A stretch of 64,000 bases of DNA from Bradyrhizobium sp. SRS-191 (GTDB taxonomy: Bacteria; Pseudomonadota; Alphaproteobacteria; Rhizobiales; Xanthobacteraceae), in assembly GCF_024586915.1 (NCBI RefSeq), contig NZ_JANBVS010000021.1:62001-126000 (forward strand), read 5' to 3'. Below the pieces are notes generated by a model, which worked only from the letters and a program-made list of their open reading frames with translations, searched no databases and had not been told where the DNA came from. Positions 8,444 to 16,820 of this stretch are shown piece by piece; position 1 is the first letter of the stretch, and each line of letters begins with the position of its first letter. Made by a program: the position numbers and the translations under genes.

Positions 8444-9340
8444 TCACCGCTTCCCCGCTGCGCCCTTCCGATCCCGCCCCCGCAAGATATCCGCCAGCGC
8501 CGCGGCGTTGCGTGACAGCGGCTCGAAGCGCGGGGTCAGCAGATACGCCCGCATCGGAATCTTCGGCATCAGCGGGCGCGCGGTGAGGTCGGGCCAGGCG
8601 CGGCCGCGCAGGACGAACTCGTCGACCACCGCAAGGCCGGCGCCGGCGCGGACCATGGCGCAGGCGTCGGGCGTGTAGCGCACGATGGTGGTGGGTTCCG
8701 GGCCGCCGGCCAGGGCATGCGTGACGATGTGGCCGTAGGGCGTTTGTGGGCCGAAGCCGACCAATGGATAGGGCAGCATGTCCTTTGGCCGGATGCTGCG
8801 CAGCTTCGCCAGTGCATGATCCGTCGGCATGATGACATGCAGCGCGCCCTCGGCGATCGTCTCCACAGCCACCGTGGGCTCGTCGACCGGCAGCACGGTG
8901 ACGCCGACATCGGCGCGCGCGGTGCCGACGCGGCTGACGATTTCCAGTAGTGTCAGCGATTCGAATTCGACGCGCAGATCGGGAAAGCGGCTGCGCAGCC
9001 GCGCCACGGCATCCGGCACCATGCCGTATCCAGCGCTCGGGCTGGCGACGACGCGGATGGTGCCGGTGCCGCCGGCGCGCAATTCGTCGGCGAGATCGTT
9101 GATGCGCGCGACGCCGCGGTGGATGTGCTCGACCTCGGCGAAAAGCCGCTTCGCCTCGGGCGTCGGCTGTACGCGGCCGCTGATCCGCTCGAACAGCTTC
9201 AGCTTCAAGCCGTCTTCGGTATAAGCGAGCAGCCGGCTGATGGCGGGCTGCGAAACCGACAATAGCCGCGCGGCGCCGCTGATCGAACCTGAGATCATGA
9301 TGGCGCGGAAGACCTCGATCTGGCGCAGGTTGAGCGGCAT
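8444..9340 (-). CDS. LysR-family transcriptional regulator
   Basis: 298 residues from MPLNLRQIEVFRAI at 9340, with AGAGGT upstream; the longer frame to 9397 runs into the promoter region. The N-terminal winged helix-turn-helix (HTH) spans about residues 1-62 (SISGAARLLSVSQPAISRLL), followed by the LysR substrate-binding domain. Divergent from the flavin monooxygenase. The 54 bp upstream of its start lead to a CCATAA-N7-TTATGG palindrome that recurs before the FAD oxidase gene 7.3 kb away, so it probably autoregulates and controls both units. The inducer is unknown. Confidence 0.9.
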   Translation of the reverse strand: MPLNLRQIEVFRAIMISGSISGAARLLSVSQPAISRLLAYTEDGLKLKLFERISGRVQPTPEAKRLFAEVEHIHRGVARINDLADELRAGGTGTIRVVASPSAGYGMVPDAVARLRSRFPDLRVEFESLTLLEIVSRVGTARADVGVTVLPVDEPTVAVETIAEGALHVIMPTDHALAKLRSIRPKDMLPYPLVGFGPQTPYGHIVTHALAGGPEPTTIVRYTPDACAMVRAGAGLAVVDEFVLRGRAWPDLTARPLMPKIPMRAYLLTPRFEPLSRNAAALADILRGRDRKGAAGKR

Positions 9341-9393
9341 GCGACCTCTTGTCTCGCTGCAATTGCGAGTGGACTGTACGCGCGGGACCCATT

Positions 9394-9431
9394 CCATAAC
9401 AAGCTGTTATGGGCAGCGGACAAATCGGTAT
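9394..9431 (+). promoter_or_regulatory. Operator-like motif, copy 1 (LysR / monooxygenase divergent promoter)
   Basis: Palindrome CCATAA-N7-TTATGG (9394-9412) followed by GCGGA (9416) and GGTAT (9427). The whole 38-bp arrangement, with identical spacing and about 29 of 38 matching bases, recurs at 16708-16745. It sits between divergent lysR and monooxygenase genes. The palindrome has the dyad form expected for a LysR-type site; binding by the adjacent LysR is inference. Confidence 0.65.
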
Positions 9432-9550
9432 GGAAGGCTCAGGGCTCGCTTTGCTAAGCTTCGTTGGCCGGGTGACATGACTGATGGAGAGAGCGTGAGC
9501 GACAGCAAGCGTGTCGAGCGCGATTGCGCGTGTTTCATCCGGTGGACGGC

Positions 9551-10966
9551 ATGAGCGACGGTCTCGCCGCGCTGACGGCCCAGGTTCGCAGCGACCTTTC
9601 GAAAATCGCGCATCCCACCATGCCATGGTTGACGCCCGTCGCCGGTCCCGACGGCCGGGCTGCACTCGACGTGCTGATCGTCGGCGGCGGCCAGTCGGGG
9701 CTTGCGACCGCGTTCGCGCTGCTGCGCTCGCGCGTCAGCAACATCCTCGTGCTCGACAAGGCCGAAGAAGGCCGCGAAGGGCCGTGGATGACGTATGCGC
9801 GCATGCCCACCCTGCGCAGCCCGAAGGATTTCACCGGACCCGATCTCGACATTCCCTGCCTGACCTATCAGGCTTGGCACGAGGCGAAGTTCGGCAGCGA
9901 CAGCTGGCGCGATCTTAACCTGATCCCGCGCGAATATTGGGCAGACTATCTCGCCTGGTATCGCGAGGTGCTCGATCTCCCCGTGCGCAACGGCTGCGAG
10001 GTCGTCGACATCGCGAAGGCCGCCGATGGACTGCTCAGGGCGACGGTGCGCGGCAAGGACGGCGAGACCGTGCTCCATGCGCGCAAGATCGTGCTTGCGA
10101 CCGGCCAGGAAGGCATGGGCGACTGGAGCATCCCGGAACCGCTGCGCCATCTGCCTCCGACACGTTGCACGCATTCCGGCGCGGAGATCGATTTCGATGC
10201 TCTGCGTGGCCGCCGCGTCGCCGTGATCGGCGCCGGCGCGTCCGCTTTCGACAACGCGGCCGTTGCCCTCGAGGCCGGTGCTGACAGCGTCGATCTGTTG
10301 TGCCGCCGCGCGGAAATCCAGCTGATCCAGCCGTATCGCTGGCTCACCTTCCGCGGCTTCCTGCGGCACTTCTCCGAGCTCGATGACACCTGGCGCTGGC
10401 GCTTCATGAACGCAGTCCTGGGACTCCGCGAGGGCTTTCCGCAACACACCTACGATCGCTGCGCCCGCCATGCCGCTTTCCACTTGCATGAAGGAGCGCC
10501 CTTGATCGCCGCGCGCGAGACGGCCGACGGCGTCGTGCTCCAGACGGCGAAAGGCGAGATCACGACGGACTTCGTGATCAGCGCGACCGGCATTTCGATG
10601 GACTTCACCAAGCGGCCGGAGCTGCATCGCTTCGCCGCGAACATCGCGCGCTGGTCGGACCGCTACACGCCCGACGAGAGCGAGCGCAACGATCGGCTCG
10701 GCGCCTTCCCCTATCTCGCCGACGACTACGCGTTGTGCGAGCGCCGCGCGGGCGAGACGCCGTGGATCCGCGACATTCATGTGTTCGCGATTGCCTCGAC
10801 GATGAGCTTCGGCGCATCGGGATCATCCATCAACGCGATGACGACGGCGGTGCCGAAGCTCGTGCATGGCCTGACGCGTGGATTGTTCACGGCCGATATC
10901 GACAAGCATTGGGCCAACTTCCAGGCCTATGATGTGAGGCAGGCCGAGGTGCGTCGTGGCACGTGA
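9551..10966 (+). CDS. FAD-dependent oxidoreductase / flavin monooxygenase-like
   Basis: 471 residues from the ATG at 9551 (an earlier TTG at 9524 is less likely). FAD-binding VGGGQSGLAT at residues 44-53, second nucleotide loop VIGAGASAFD near residue 226, and two-dinucleotide-fold flavoprotein topology. The motif RSPKDFTGPDL and the C-terminal half resemble flavin monooxygenases of the FMO/Baeyer-Villiger type, although the exact FMO fingerprint FxGxxxHxxxF is not seen. Leads an operon with a peptide-type ABC transporter, so it probably acts on the imported compound. Substrate unknown. Confidence 0.75.
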   Translation: MSDGLAALTAQVRSDLSKIAHPTMPWLTPVAGPDGRAALDVLIVGGGQSGLATAFALLRSRVSNILVLDKAEEGREGPWMTYARMPTLRSPKDFTGPDLDIPCLTYQAWHEAKFGSDSWRDLNLIPREYWADYLAWYREVLDLPVRNGCEVVDIAKAADGLLRATVRGKDGETVLHARKIVLATGQEGMGDWSIPEPLRHLPPTRCTHSGAEIDFDALRGRRVAVIGAGASAFDNAAVALEAGADSVDLLCRRAEIQLIQPYRWLTFRGFLRHFSELDDTWRWRFMNAVLGLREGFPQHTYDRCARHAAFHLHEGAPLIAARETADGVVLQTAKGEITTDFVISATGISMDFTKRPELHRFAANIARWSDRYTPDESERNDRLGAFPYLADDYALCERRAGETPWIRDIHVFAIASTMSFGASGSSINAMTTAVPKLVHGLTRGLFTADIDKHWANFQAYDVRQAEVRRGT

Positions 10967-11076
10967 TTTGCTGACGATTTGAGCTGCTAGTGAGCTGCTC
11001 ACGCGCGGACATCGCTGGTGACCGCTGACCAATGTTTTTAGTCCCGGATTTTGAGACTGATGAGGGAACAAGGGCG

Positions 11077-12696
11077 ATGAGTTTCGAAATGTCCAAACGT
11101 TCGTTGTTCGCGGCGACCGCGTTGCTCGCGGTGACACTGGCGGTGCCGTCGGCGCATGCGCAGAGCCGCGCGGAGACGCTGCGCTACGTCACCGGCGCGA
11201 CCGTCAACACGCTCGATCCGAACATTCCGGGCTCGACCCGCGAAGCCTTCGCGCTGTCGATGTCGAGCTATGACCGCCTGGTGTCGTTCGGCCGCAAGCA
11301 GCTCAATGGTAAGTGGGTGTTCGATCTCGACACGATCACCGGCGAGCTCGCCGAATCCTATTCTGTGAGTGCTGATGGCCTGAAGATCACCTTCAAGCTG
11401 CGTTCCGACGCCAAGTTCCAGGACGGCTCGCCGGTCACCGCCGAGGACGTCAAATGGTCGCTCGACCGCTGCGTCACCGCGCCGATCCTCGGCAAGGCGC
11501 AGCTGCTGACGGGCTCGCTGACCTCGGCCGATCAGTTCAAGGTCATCGATCCGCTGACGATCGAAGTGACGCTGCCGAAGCCGGACAAGCTGGCGTTGCC
11601 GAACCTCGCGACCGTCTATCCGATCATCATCAACTCCAAGCTCGCCAAGGCGCATGCGACGGCTGAAGATCCGTGGGCGCTGAACTGGACCAAGGAGAAC
11701 GCTGCCGGCAGCGGCGCCTACATCGTCGAGACCTTCAAGCCCGGCGAGCAGGTGATCGCCAAGCGCAACGACGCCTGGAACCGCGGTACGCCGGATAAGC
11801 CCGCGGCGTTCAAGCGGCTGATCATCCAGTCGGTGCCGGAGCCGGCGACGCGCGCCAACCTGGTCGAGCGCGGAGACGCCGATCTCGTGATCGACCTGCA
11901 GGCCAGCGACGTGCAGTCGCTGGAGGGCAAGGGCAAGCTGAAGGTGATCTCGACGCCGCAGTACAATGCGGTGACCTTCATCTCGATGAACAACACCATT
12001 CCGCCGTTCGACAACGTCAATGTGCGCCGCGCGATCGCCTATGCGCTGCCCTATGACGACATGTTCAAGGCGGCGTTGTTCAGCCGCGGCGCGCCGCTGT
12101 ATGGCGCGACCTGGGCCGACGGCAAGCCGCCGAGCGGCGGCTATCCGATCCCGCAGCCGATCAAGCTCGATCTGGAGAAGGCCAAGGCCTATCTGAAGGA
12201 CGCCGGCATGCCTGACGGCTTCTCAACCACCTTCAGCTTCAATGTCGGCCAGGCCGCGACCGCCGAGCCGATGGCGGCGCTGGTCAAGGAGTCGCTGGGC
12301 AAGATCGGCATCAAGGTCGACATCCAGAAGCTGCCGGACGCGCAGATGTCGACTGCGATCAACGAGAAGAAGCTGCCGTTCTTCATCGAAGGCATCGTCG
12401 CCTGGTTGCCGTCGACCGACTACTTCTACCGCAACTTCTACACCGGCAAGCAGCGCTGGAACTACTCCTCGACCGACAATGCCGAGCTGGAGAAGATCGC
12501 GCAGGAGGCGCGCTTCGAGGCCGACAAGGCGAAGTATGAGGAAGAGGGCAAGGCGCTCAACGCGATCCATTTCGACCAGATGTTCCAGATCCCGATCTGG
12601 CAGGCGGCGCAGGACGCGGTGATGCAGCCGACGGTGGACGGCTACGTCTACCAGTTCACCCGGCAGGTCGATTATCGTAACCTGAGCCGCAAGTAA
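11077..12696 (+). CDS. ABC transporter substrate-binding protein, DppA/OppA family (SBP_bac_5)
   Basis: 539 residues from MSFEMSKRSLF, with an AGGG-type SD. An N-terminal signal peptide (basic start, hydrophobic stretch about residues 9-24) ends in SAHA-QS. Typical family segments include LRYVTGATVNTLDPN, a WSLDR stretch after DGSPVTAEDV, and RRAIAYALPYDDM. Periplasmic receptor for a peptide, opine or other amine-bearing compound delivered to the following permeases. A palindromic repeat separates it from the permease genes. Confidence 0.9.
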   Translation: MSFEMSKRSLFAATALLAVTLAVPSAHAQSRAETLRYVTGATVNTLDPNIPGSTREAFALSMSSYDRLVSFGRKQLNGKWVFDLDTITGELAESYSVSADGLKITFKLRSDAKFQDGSPVTAEDVKWSLDRCVTAPILGKAQLLTGSLTSADQFKVIDPLTIEVTLPKPDKLALPNLATVYPIIINSKLAKAHATAEDPWALNWTKENAAGSGAYIVETFKPGEQVIAKRNDAWNRGTPDKPAAFKRLIIQSVPEPATRANLVERGDADLVIDLQASDVQSLEGKGKLKVISTPQYNAVTFISMNNTIPPFDNVNVRRAIAYALPYDDMFKAALFSRGAPLYGATWADGKPPSGGYPIPQPIKLDLEKAKAYLKDAGMPDGFSTTFSFNVGQAATAEPMAALVKESLGKIGIKVDIQKLPDAQMSTAINEKKLPFFIEGIVAWLPSTDYFYRNFYTGKQRWNYSSTDNAELEKIAQEARFEADKAKYEEEGKALNAIHFDQMFQIPIWQAAQDAVMQPTVDGYVYQFTRQVDYRNLSRK

Positions 12697-12720
12697 GGAC
12701 GACTGGCTCTGCTCCGGATC

Positions 12721-12803
12721 GTCATGGCCGGGCTTGTCCCGGCCATCCATGCGGTTCGCAGGCTTGGAGAGACGTGGATGCCCGGGACGAGCCCGAGCAT
12801 GAC
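12721..12803. repeat. Palindromic repeat between binding-protein and permease genes
   Basis: Outer arms GTCATG-GCCGGGCTTGTCCC and GGGACGAGCCCG-AGCATGAC pair with few mismatches; an inner GCCGGG/CCCGGC adds a smaller hairpin. Fills most of the gap between the binding-protein stop (12696) and the first permease start. May stabilise the upstream mRNA or reduce read-through. Confidence 0.75.
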
Positions 12804-12904
12804 GGAGTGACAAACCACGACTGGACCGGGGTCGTGAGAGGTTTGGATCGCGGCAGGCGCTGCGGTTCAATTGATAGTTGATCGGGTTAGGAGAACCAAG
12901 CGAC

Positions 12905-13936
12905 ATGGGCACGATCGGCGCAACTCTGCTGCGGGCGGGACGACGCTTCGTCTCGTCGCTGCCGGCGCTGTTCGGCGTCCTGGTTTTCACTTTCCTGTTG
13001 ATGCGCGTGCTGCCGGGCGATCCGGCCGTGTTCTTCGCCTCCGGCCCGAATGCCGGCAAGGAGGAGATCGAGGTCATCCGCCGGCAGCTCGGGCTCGACA
13101 AGCCGCTGCCGAACCAGCTGGTGATCTATCTGACCGACGTCGCCCGCGGCAATCTCGGCCGCTCGATGATGACAGGGCAGGCGGTCGCCAAGGATCTCAA
13201 GGAGCGCCTGCCGGCGTCGCTGGAACTGACCTTGACCGCGCTGCTGATCGCGCTGGTCTCAGCCGTGCCGCTCGGCGTCATCGCCGCGCTCAGGCCGGGC
13301 TCGCTGGTTGATCACGGTGTACGGCTGTTCTGCTCGCTCGGCGTCTGCGTGCCGACCTTCGTTTCGGGCCTGCTGCTGATCTACGTGTTCTACTATCTGT
13401 TCGGCCTGGCACCCGACCCCACGGGCCGCATCGACATCTTTGCGAGCCTGCCGCCGCAGCGGACCGGTTTCCTGATCATCGACTTCCTGCTCGCCGGCGA
13501 TGTCGAGGGCTGGTGGGCGGCGGCGCGGCAGCTGATGCTGCCGGCCGTCACGATGGCGCTGTTCGTGATCGCGCCGCTGGCGCGCATCACCCGCGCCTCG
13601 ATGCTGGTCTCGCTCGGCAGCGATTTCGTCCGCACCGCGCGATCCGTCGGGCTGTCGTGGTGGCGCATCGTCGTCACCTATGCCCTGCGGAACGCGATCC
13701 TCCCCGTGATCACCATCGCCGGGATCGTGTTCTCGACCATGCTGGGCGCGAACGTGCTGGTCGAGAAGGTGTTCTCCTGGCCCGGCGTCGCGTCCTACGC
13801 GCTCGATGCGCTGCTGGTCTCCGACTACGCGCCGGTGCAGGGTTTCGTGCTGCTGATGGCGACGATCTTCGTGATCGTCAATCTCCTGGTCGATGTGCTC
13901 TATGGCATCGCCGATCCCCGCGCGACGGTGGCGTGA
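12905..13936 (+). CDS. ABC transporter permease, DppB type
   Basis: 343 residues from the ATG at 12905, which has AGGAG about 11 nt upstream (a TTG/ATT frame extension to 12878 is not needed). Six membrane segments are apparent, starting with ALFGVLVFTFLLMRVLPGD, the standard DppB/OppB N-terminus. The EAA-like loop is at SDFVRTARSVGLSWWRI. Forms the heterodimeric channel with the next gene, whose start lies 2 bases after this stop. Confidence 0.93.
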   Translation: MGTIGATLLRAGRRFVSSLPALFGVLVFTFLLMRVLPGDPAVFFASGPNAGKEEIEVIRRQLGLDKPLPNQLVIYLTDVARGNLGRSMMTGQAVAKDLKERLPASLELTLTALLIALVSAVPLGVIAALRPGSLVDHGVRLFCSLGVCVPTFVSGLLLIYVFYYLFGLAPDPTGRIDIFASLPPQRTGFLIIDFLLAGDVEGWWAAARQLMLPAVTMALFVIAPLARITRASMLVSLGSDFVRTARSVGLSWWRIVVTYALRNAILPVITIAGIVFSTMLGANVLVEKVFSWPGVASYALDALLVSDYAPVQGFVLLMATIFVIVNLLVDVLYGIADPRATVA

Positions 13937-13938
13937 GC

Positions 13939-14799
13939 ATGAGCACGATCGAGACGTCATCGACCTTGCGCCACACCGCCTTCGTGCTGCGCGGCAACCC
14001 CGTCACCGCCATTGCAGCGGCCCTCGCGCTGCTGCTGGCGCTGATGGCCATCTTTGCGCCGTGGCTCGCGCCTTACGACCCCATTGCGTCCGAGGTCTCT
14101 GCGGCGTTGCAGCCGCCGAGCGCAGCGCACTGGTTCGGCACCGACCAGCTCGGCCGTGACGTGCTGAGCCGTCTCATCGTCGCCAGCCGGCTCGATCTGA
14201 CGATCGCTGTGACCGCGGTCGCCGTGTCCTTTGCGCTTGGCTCGATCGTTGGCGCGCTGTGCGGCTATGCCGGCGGCCGGCTCGACAAGGCGGTCGGCCG
14301 CTTCGTCGACGTGCTGATGGCGTTTCCGCTGTTCGTGCTGGCGATGGCGATGGTCGCCGCGCTCGGCAACCGCGTCGAGAACATCGTGATCGCGACCGCG
14401 ATCATCAATCTGCCGTTCTACATCCGCTTCGCGCGTGCCGAGGTCAACATCCGCCGCAACCTCGGCTGGGTCGAGGCCGCGCGCGCCTGCGGCGAGAGCC
14501 ACGTGGCCGTGGTACTGCGCTTCCTGCTTCCGAACGTGCTGCCGGCGATGGCGGTGCAGATGTCGCTCAATCTGGGCTGGGCGATCCTCAATGCCGCGGG
14601 CCTCTCCTTCATCGGTCTCGGCGTCAAGCCGCCGACGCCGGAATGGGGCATCATGGTCGCCGAGGGCGCGCGCTTCATCTCGACGGGACGCTGGTGGCTG
14701 GTGGCGTTCCCGGGCTTGGCGCTGATGAGCGCGGTGCTGTGCTTCAACCTGCTGGGCGACGGACTGCGCGACATCCTGGATCCGAGGATGAGAACGTGA
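13939..14799 (+). CDS. ABC transporter permease, DppC type
   Basis: 286 residues from the ATG at 13939; a GTG at 13933 overlapping the previous stop is an alternative. N-terminal membrane helix, then the WFGTDQLGRDVLSRL signature of DppC/OppC permeases, a FARAEVNIRRNLGWVEAAR EAA loop, and further helices with WGIMVAEGA near the end. Ends with a GTGA overlap with the ATPase gene. Confidence 0.93.
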   Translation: MSTIETSSTLRHTAFVLRGNPVTAIAAALALLLALMAIFAPWLAPYDPIASEVSAALQPPSAAHWFGTDQLGRDVLSRLIVASRLDLTIAVTAVAVSFALGSIVGALCGYAGGRLDKAVGRFVDVLMAFPLFVLAMAMVAALGNRVENIVIATAIINLPFYIRFARAEVNIRRNLGWVEAARACGESHVAVVLRFLLPNVLPAMAVQMSLNLGWAILNAAGLSFIGLGVKPPTPEWGIMVAEGARFISTGRWWLVAFPGLALMSAVLCFNLLGDGLRDILDPRMRT

Positions 14800-16478
14800 T
14801 CGGATCTGATAACTCCAAGCCGCTGCTCGAGGTCGAGAACCTCAAGGTCACCTTCTCCACGCGCCGCGGCTTGGTCGAGGCCGTGCGCGGCGTGTCGCTG
14901 TCGCTGCAGCCGGGCGAGATGCTCGGCCTCGTCGGCGAGAGCGGCTCCGGCAAGTCGGTCACCGGCTTTGCCATCACCCATCTGCTGGACAAGGCCGGCC
15001 GCATCGCCGACGGTGCTATCCGCTTCAAGGGCCAGGACATCACCCGCGCCGGCGGCGCCGATCTGCGCAGCCTGCATGGGGCTGCGATGTCGATGATCTT
15101 CCAGAACCCGCGCGCGGCGTTGAACCCGATCCGCACCATCGGCCAGCAGGTCGCGGACGCGATCCTCGCGCATCGAAGGCTGTCGCGGCAGGAAGCTCAG
15201 GCCGAGGCGCTGAACCTGCTCAAGGCCGTGCAGATCCGCGATCCCGAGCGGCGCATGAGCGCCTATCCGCACGAGCTCTCCGGCGGCATGTGCCAGCGGG
15301 TGATGATCGCGATCGCCATCTCCTGCAGCCCGCAGCTTCTCATCGCCGATGAGCCGACCACGGGACTCGACGTCACCACGCAGAAGGTGGTGATGGACCT
15401 GCTTGCCAAGATCGCGGCCGAGCGCGGCATGGCGACCATCCTGATCACGCATGATCTGGGTCTCGCCGCGCGCTATTGCGCGCGCGTGGTGGTGATGGAG
15501 CAGGGCCGGCTGGTCGAGGAGGCCGCGCCGCTGACCTTGTTCCACCGGCCGCAGCATCCCTACACCAAGCGGCTGGTCGCGGCGTCGCCGACCGCGACCT
15601 CGCGCATCGAGGACCTCGTGCCCGATGGCGACGGGATTCCGCTGATCGAGGTGACCGAGCTGCCGCCTCCGCCGCACGGCACGCCGCTGCTGCTCGACGT
15701 CAAGAACATCGTCAAGCGTTTCGACGACGGCACCATCGGCGTGGCCGACTTCTCGATGACGATGCGCGGCGGCGAGAGCGTTGGCCTGGTCGGCGAGAGC
15801 GGCTCCGGCAAGAGCACGACCTCGCGGATGATCTGCCGGCTGCTCGACCCGAGCGAGGGCGAGATCCTGTTCGACGGTCAGTCGATCGGCGGCATTCCGG
15901 CGCGGGACTTCCACCGCTCCGAGCTGCGCAAGGACATCCAGATCGTCTTCCAGGATCCGAACGACAGCCTCAACCCGCGCTATACGGCGTTCGATTGCAT
16001 CGCGCATCCGCTGTATCGGTTGATGAACATGCGCTCGGGCGACACGATGCGCCAGCGGGTCGAGGAATGCGCCGAGCGCGTCGGCCTGCCGCGCGAGCTG
16101 CTGTCGCGCTTTCCGCATCAGCTCTCCGGCGGGCAGAAGGCCCGCGTCGGCATCGCCAGGGCCATCGCCTGCAAGCCACGGCTGCTGGTGCTGGACGAGC
16201 CGACGGCCGCGCTCGATGTCTCCGTCCAGGCGGTGGTGCTGCAGCTCCTCAACAAGCTCAGGCGCGAGGACAATCTCGCCTTCCTGTTCGTCAGCCACGA
16301 TCTCAACGTCGTGCGCATGATGTGCGACCGCACCATCGTGCTGCGCACCGGGGCCATCGTCGAGCAGGGCGAGAGCCGGGCGCTGTTCGCCAATCCGCAG
16401 ACCGACTACACCCGCGAGCTGGTCGACGCGGTCCCGCACATCGCCCCGCCGATGGCGCTTCAGGTTTGTACTGTGTGA
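14796..16478 (+). CDS. Fused dipeptide-type ABC transporter ATPase (DppD-DppF in one chain)
   Basis: 560 residues from the GTG at 14796, which overlaps the permease stop by 4 bp and follows GAGGATGAG. Two complete nucleotide-binding domains: domain 1 has VGESGSGKSV, ELSGGMCQRV and IADEPTTGLD; domain 2, from about residue 295, has VGESGSGKST, QLSGGQKARV and LDEPTAALD. In most Dpp/Opp systems these are separate DppD and DppF proteins; here one chain supplies both. The QHPYTKRLV segment ends domain 1 as usual for the oligopeptide-type C-terminal extension. Confidence 0.93.
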   Translation: MIGSDNSKPLLEVENLKVTFSTRRGLVEAVRGVSLSLQPGEMLGLVGESGSGKSVTGFAITHLLDKAGRIADGAIRFKGQDITRAGGADLRSLHGAAMSMIFQNPRAALNPIRTIGQQVADAILAHRRLSRQEAQAEALNLLKAVQIRDPERRMSAYPHELSGGMCQRVMIAIAISCSPQLLIADEPTTGLDVTTQKVVMDLLAKIAAERGMATILITHDLGLAARYCARVVVMEQGRLVEEAAPLTLFHRPQHPYTKRLVAASPTATSRIEDLVPDGDGIPLIEVTELPPPPHGTPLLLDVKNIVKRFDDGTIGVADFSMTMRGGESVGLVGESGSGKSTTSRMICRLLDPSEGEILFDGQSIGGIPARDFHRSELRKDIQIVFQDPNDSLNPRYTAFDCIAHPLYRLMNMRSGDTMRQRVEECAERVGLPRELLSRFPHQLSGGQKARVGIARAIACKPRLLVLDEPTAALDVSVQAVVLQLLNKLRREDNLAFLFVSHDLNVVRMMCDRTIVLRTGAIVEQGESRALFANPQTDYTRELVDAVPHIAPPMALQVCTV

Positions 16479-16510
16479 CGAGGACGCGGAAAAGTTGGCG
16501 TGTCCTCCAC

Positions 16511-16695
16511 CGTCCTTCGAGACGCCCGCCTGCGGCGGGCTCCTCAGGACGAGGCCGGTTTTGGACGCACGAGTCCAACTCCTCTCCACGAACACGCCTC
16601 TCGGCGTGTTCATGGTCGGTGTGCAGGACCCCCTTGGGTGCCAACTCCTCATGGTGAGGAGCGCCGCGTGCGGCGCGTCTCGAACCATGAGGCCC
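16511..16695. repeat. Palindromic intergenic repeat, CCTTCGAGACG / CGTCTCGAACCATGAGG family (copy 2)
   Basis: Second copy of the element at 6231-6360: the same CGTCCTTCGAGACG and CTCCTCAGGA on the left, and CTCATGGTGAGGAG and CGTCTCGAACCATGAGGCC on the right. Internal self-complementary runs (CGCCCGCCTGCGGCGGGC, CGCCGCGTGCGGCG) add small hairpins. The 16479-16820 gap holds this element and the operator-like motif and no gene. Confidence 0.82.
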
Positions 16696-16707
16696 AGCTG
16701 TCGCCAC

Positions 16708-16745
16708 CCATAACAATCGATTATGGACGGCGGATAACTTGGTAT
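16708..16745 (+). promoter_or_regulatory. Operator-like motif, copy 2 (before FAD oxidase gene)
   Basis: CCATAA-N7-TTATGG (16708-16726), then GCGGA (16730) and GGTAT (16741), with the same spacing as the motif at 9394-9431. It ends 75 bp before the FAD oxidase start. Suggests that gene belongs to the regulon of the LysR protein encoded at 8444-9340. Confidence 0.65.
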
Positions 16746-16820
16746 TGGGGCCGATGCCGCCCATCCTGTTAGTTTGCGGGCATCGCAAAACGATCTCCGA
16801 CAAAGGTCCCCTCGCGCGTC

